Origin: Peterkaempfera sp044755465
GTDB lineage: Bacteria; Actinomycetota; Actinomycetes; Streptomycetales; Streptomycetaceae
Assembly (NCBI RefSeq): GCF_044755465.1
Contig: NZ_JBIVRB010000016.1
Coordinates: forward strand, 1 to 64,000
Reading direction: 5' to 3'
DNA length: 64,000 bases
Part shown: in pieces, positions 63,131 to 64,000 of the stretch
Layout of the letters: every line of letters starts with the position of its first letter
Position numbering within the stretch: position 1 is the first letter of the stretch
The notes under the pieces: generated by a model
What the model was told of the DNA's origin: nothing
Seen by the model: only the letters and a program-made list of their open reading frames with translations
Databases searched by the model: none
Translations under genes and position numbers: made by a program

Positions 63131-63520
63131 TCAGGCCGCGGCGAGCTCGGCCCGGCCGAACAGGAGCGCGCAGCCGCGGGGCAGGTAGGCCAGGATGCGG
63201 TCGGTGAGCCGCTCGCCGGCGAGGTCCGCGAGGGCGGCCGGCACGCAGGAGGTGTCCCAGCGGGCGACGGCCAGGGCGGCGTCGAGGGCGTGCGCGACGG
63301 TCTCCACGAAGGCGGGGGCGGCGACGGGTTCGGGCAGGGGGAGCCGGGAGGCGAAGGTGGTCCGGGCCCGGTCGGGCAGGACGGCGGCCAGCGCGCGGCG
63401 CTCCCCGCCGGTGAGCTGGGAGCCGAGGACGGCCAGGACCGTGTCCAGGACGCCTTCGGCTTCCTCATCACTGGTGTGGCGGCCCAGATGGCGGACCTGC
63501 CGCAGGAGGCGGCGTGTCAT
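63131..63520 (-). CDS. DUF2267 family protein
   Basis: A 129-aa protein from ATG 63520. The pattern TSDEEAEGVLDTVLAVLGSQLTGGERRALAAVLP, then VAHALDAALAVARWD, then ADLAGERLTDRILAYLPRGCALLFG is typical of DUF2267: two helical halves, each with a conserved 'L-P-x-x-x-x-x-L-F' end. Function unknown in the family. It pairs with the related gene just upstream on the same strand. Confidence 0.8.
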   Translation of the reverse strand: MTRRLLRQVRHLGRHTSDEEAEGVLDTVLAVLGSQLTGGERRALAAVLPDRARTTFASRLPLPEPVAAPAFVETVAHALDAALAVARWDTSCVPAALADLAGERLTDRILAYLPRGCALLFGRAELAAA

Positions 63521-63576
63521 GACGGTGGCCTTTCCGGGGCGCCGGCCGCGCTGGGGCGGCCGGCGCTGGGGTGGGT

Positions 63577-63980
63577 TCAGGGCCGCCGGCCGGGCTCGGG
63601 ACGGCCGCAGAGGAGGTCGCAGCCGGGAGGAAGCCGGAGCAGGACGCGCCCGGTGAGGTCGCCGCCGGCGGCGTCGGCAGCGGTGGACAGGACGGCACCG
63701 ATGTCCCCCAGGGCGGTGGCCACGGTGGCGCCCTCGATCCACACGGCGGCGGCGCGCACGAACCGTTCGCGGCTCAGCGCTCGGCGGCCCGAAGCGGGCT
63801 GAGCAGGACCAGGGCGAGCGTCTCGGGCAGCCGGGCCGCGAGCTCGGCGCGCACATCGCCGGCCAGGTGGGCGCCGAGCAGGGCCAGGACCACGCGGGCG
63901 GCCCGCTCGGCCTCTTGACGGGCGCCGTACTCCCCGCGTTCTCGGACCGCGTCCAAGAACGCCTCCCACCGAAGCGTCAT
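63577..63980 (-). pseudogene. Frameshifted DUF2267 gene
   Basis: ATG 63980 follows GGAGGGGG and gives 68 residues of DUF2267 type (MTLRWEAFLDAVRERG, LPETLALVLLSPLRAAER), then stops at 63774. The second half (RERFVRAAAVWIEGATVATAL, LRLPPGCDLLCG) continues in the -1 phase to 63577. One base change around 63775-63790 would restore a full protein. A sequencing error or genuine decay are equally possible. Confidence 0.55.
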
Positions 63981-64000
63981 CGCAGCTCACCCCCTCCGCG

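Noticed and set aside
1..64000. CRISPR array, tRNA, rRNA
   Set aside because: No regularly spaced repeat/spacer series and no tRNA- or rRNA-like sequence was noticed on either strand by eye.

Overview
The window reads as the terminal part of a linear replicon of a Streptomyces-like actinomycete. Coding DNA is very GC-rich, GTG starts are common, and most genes sit in tightly overlapping operons. The first 99 bases are four consecutive perfect hairpins with 3-base loops, as in Streptomyces telomeres. An AT-richer, gene-poor stretch follows to about 0.9 kb. The far right (61.9-64 kb) carries ordinary-looking genes (an epoxide-hydrolase-type alpha/beta hydrolase and two DUF2267 genes), so the window may run from a telomere into core-like sequence.

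Layout. 0-11 kb: telomere, a decayed gene with in-frame stops, a helix-turn-helix protein, a Ser/Thr kinase, then a two-gene operon (9512 to 5844, minus strand) that I read as a divergent Tap-Tpg pair. The large Tap-like protein has two Phd/YefM-like repeats, a DnaB/RecA-like domain without the Walker A lysine, and a Tap-like C-terminus. The small protein shares the Tpg layout. An 11-bp motif, ATTATGTAACG, occurs near the telomere and upstream of this operon and almost nowhere else. 11-33 kb: three compact probable defence cassettes, namely (i) a 199-aa protein, a DUF559-like nuclease fused to an SF2 helicase, and a 906-aa protein ending in a TerD domain; (ii) an Avs-like STAND NTPase with a Cap4/DUF4297-like nuclease end plus a 391-aa partner; (iii) a minus-strand set of SF1 helicase, 502-aa protein, PD-(D/E)XK nuclease with a cysteine cluster and 279-aa coiled-coil protein. 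SbcD and SbcC follow. 33.8-37.4 kb: a TniA/TniB-like transposition module with a third gene. 37.5-44.5 kb: a five-gene Wadjet-like SMC operon (JetD, JetC, JetB, an extra winged-helix protein, JetA). 44.8-49.2 kb: a 489-aa protein, a repeat array, a truncated transposase tail, a third TniB-like ATPase and a low-GC repeat-bearing stretch. 49.2-53.5 kb: a telomere-type helicase (TtrA-like) missing its N-terminus, a PIN-like protein and a canonical Tpg. 53.5-58.6 kb: a second TniA/TniB/third-gene module plus a fourth gene in which a TniA-type N-terminus is fused to a TniB-type ATPase lacking a normal Walker A. 58.85-61.3 kb: an 821-aa protein with a PD-(D/E)XK core.

How it fits together. My inference is that 49-53.5 kb is the relic of an older chromosome end (TtrA plus Tpg). 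A transposon/plasmid-derived arm carrying its own telomere and its own Tap/Tpg-like proteins would now cap it. The interior of that arm is a defence island assembled with Mu/Tn7-type transposition genes. No rRNA, tRNA or CRISPR array was seen. Family calls come from motifs read by eye; no database search was possible.
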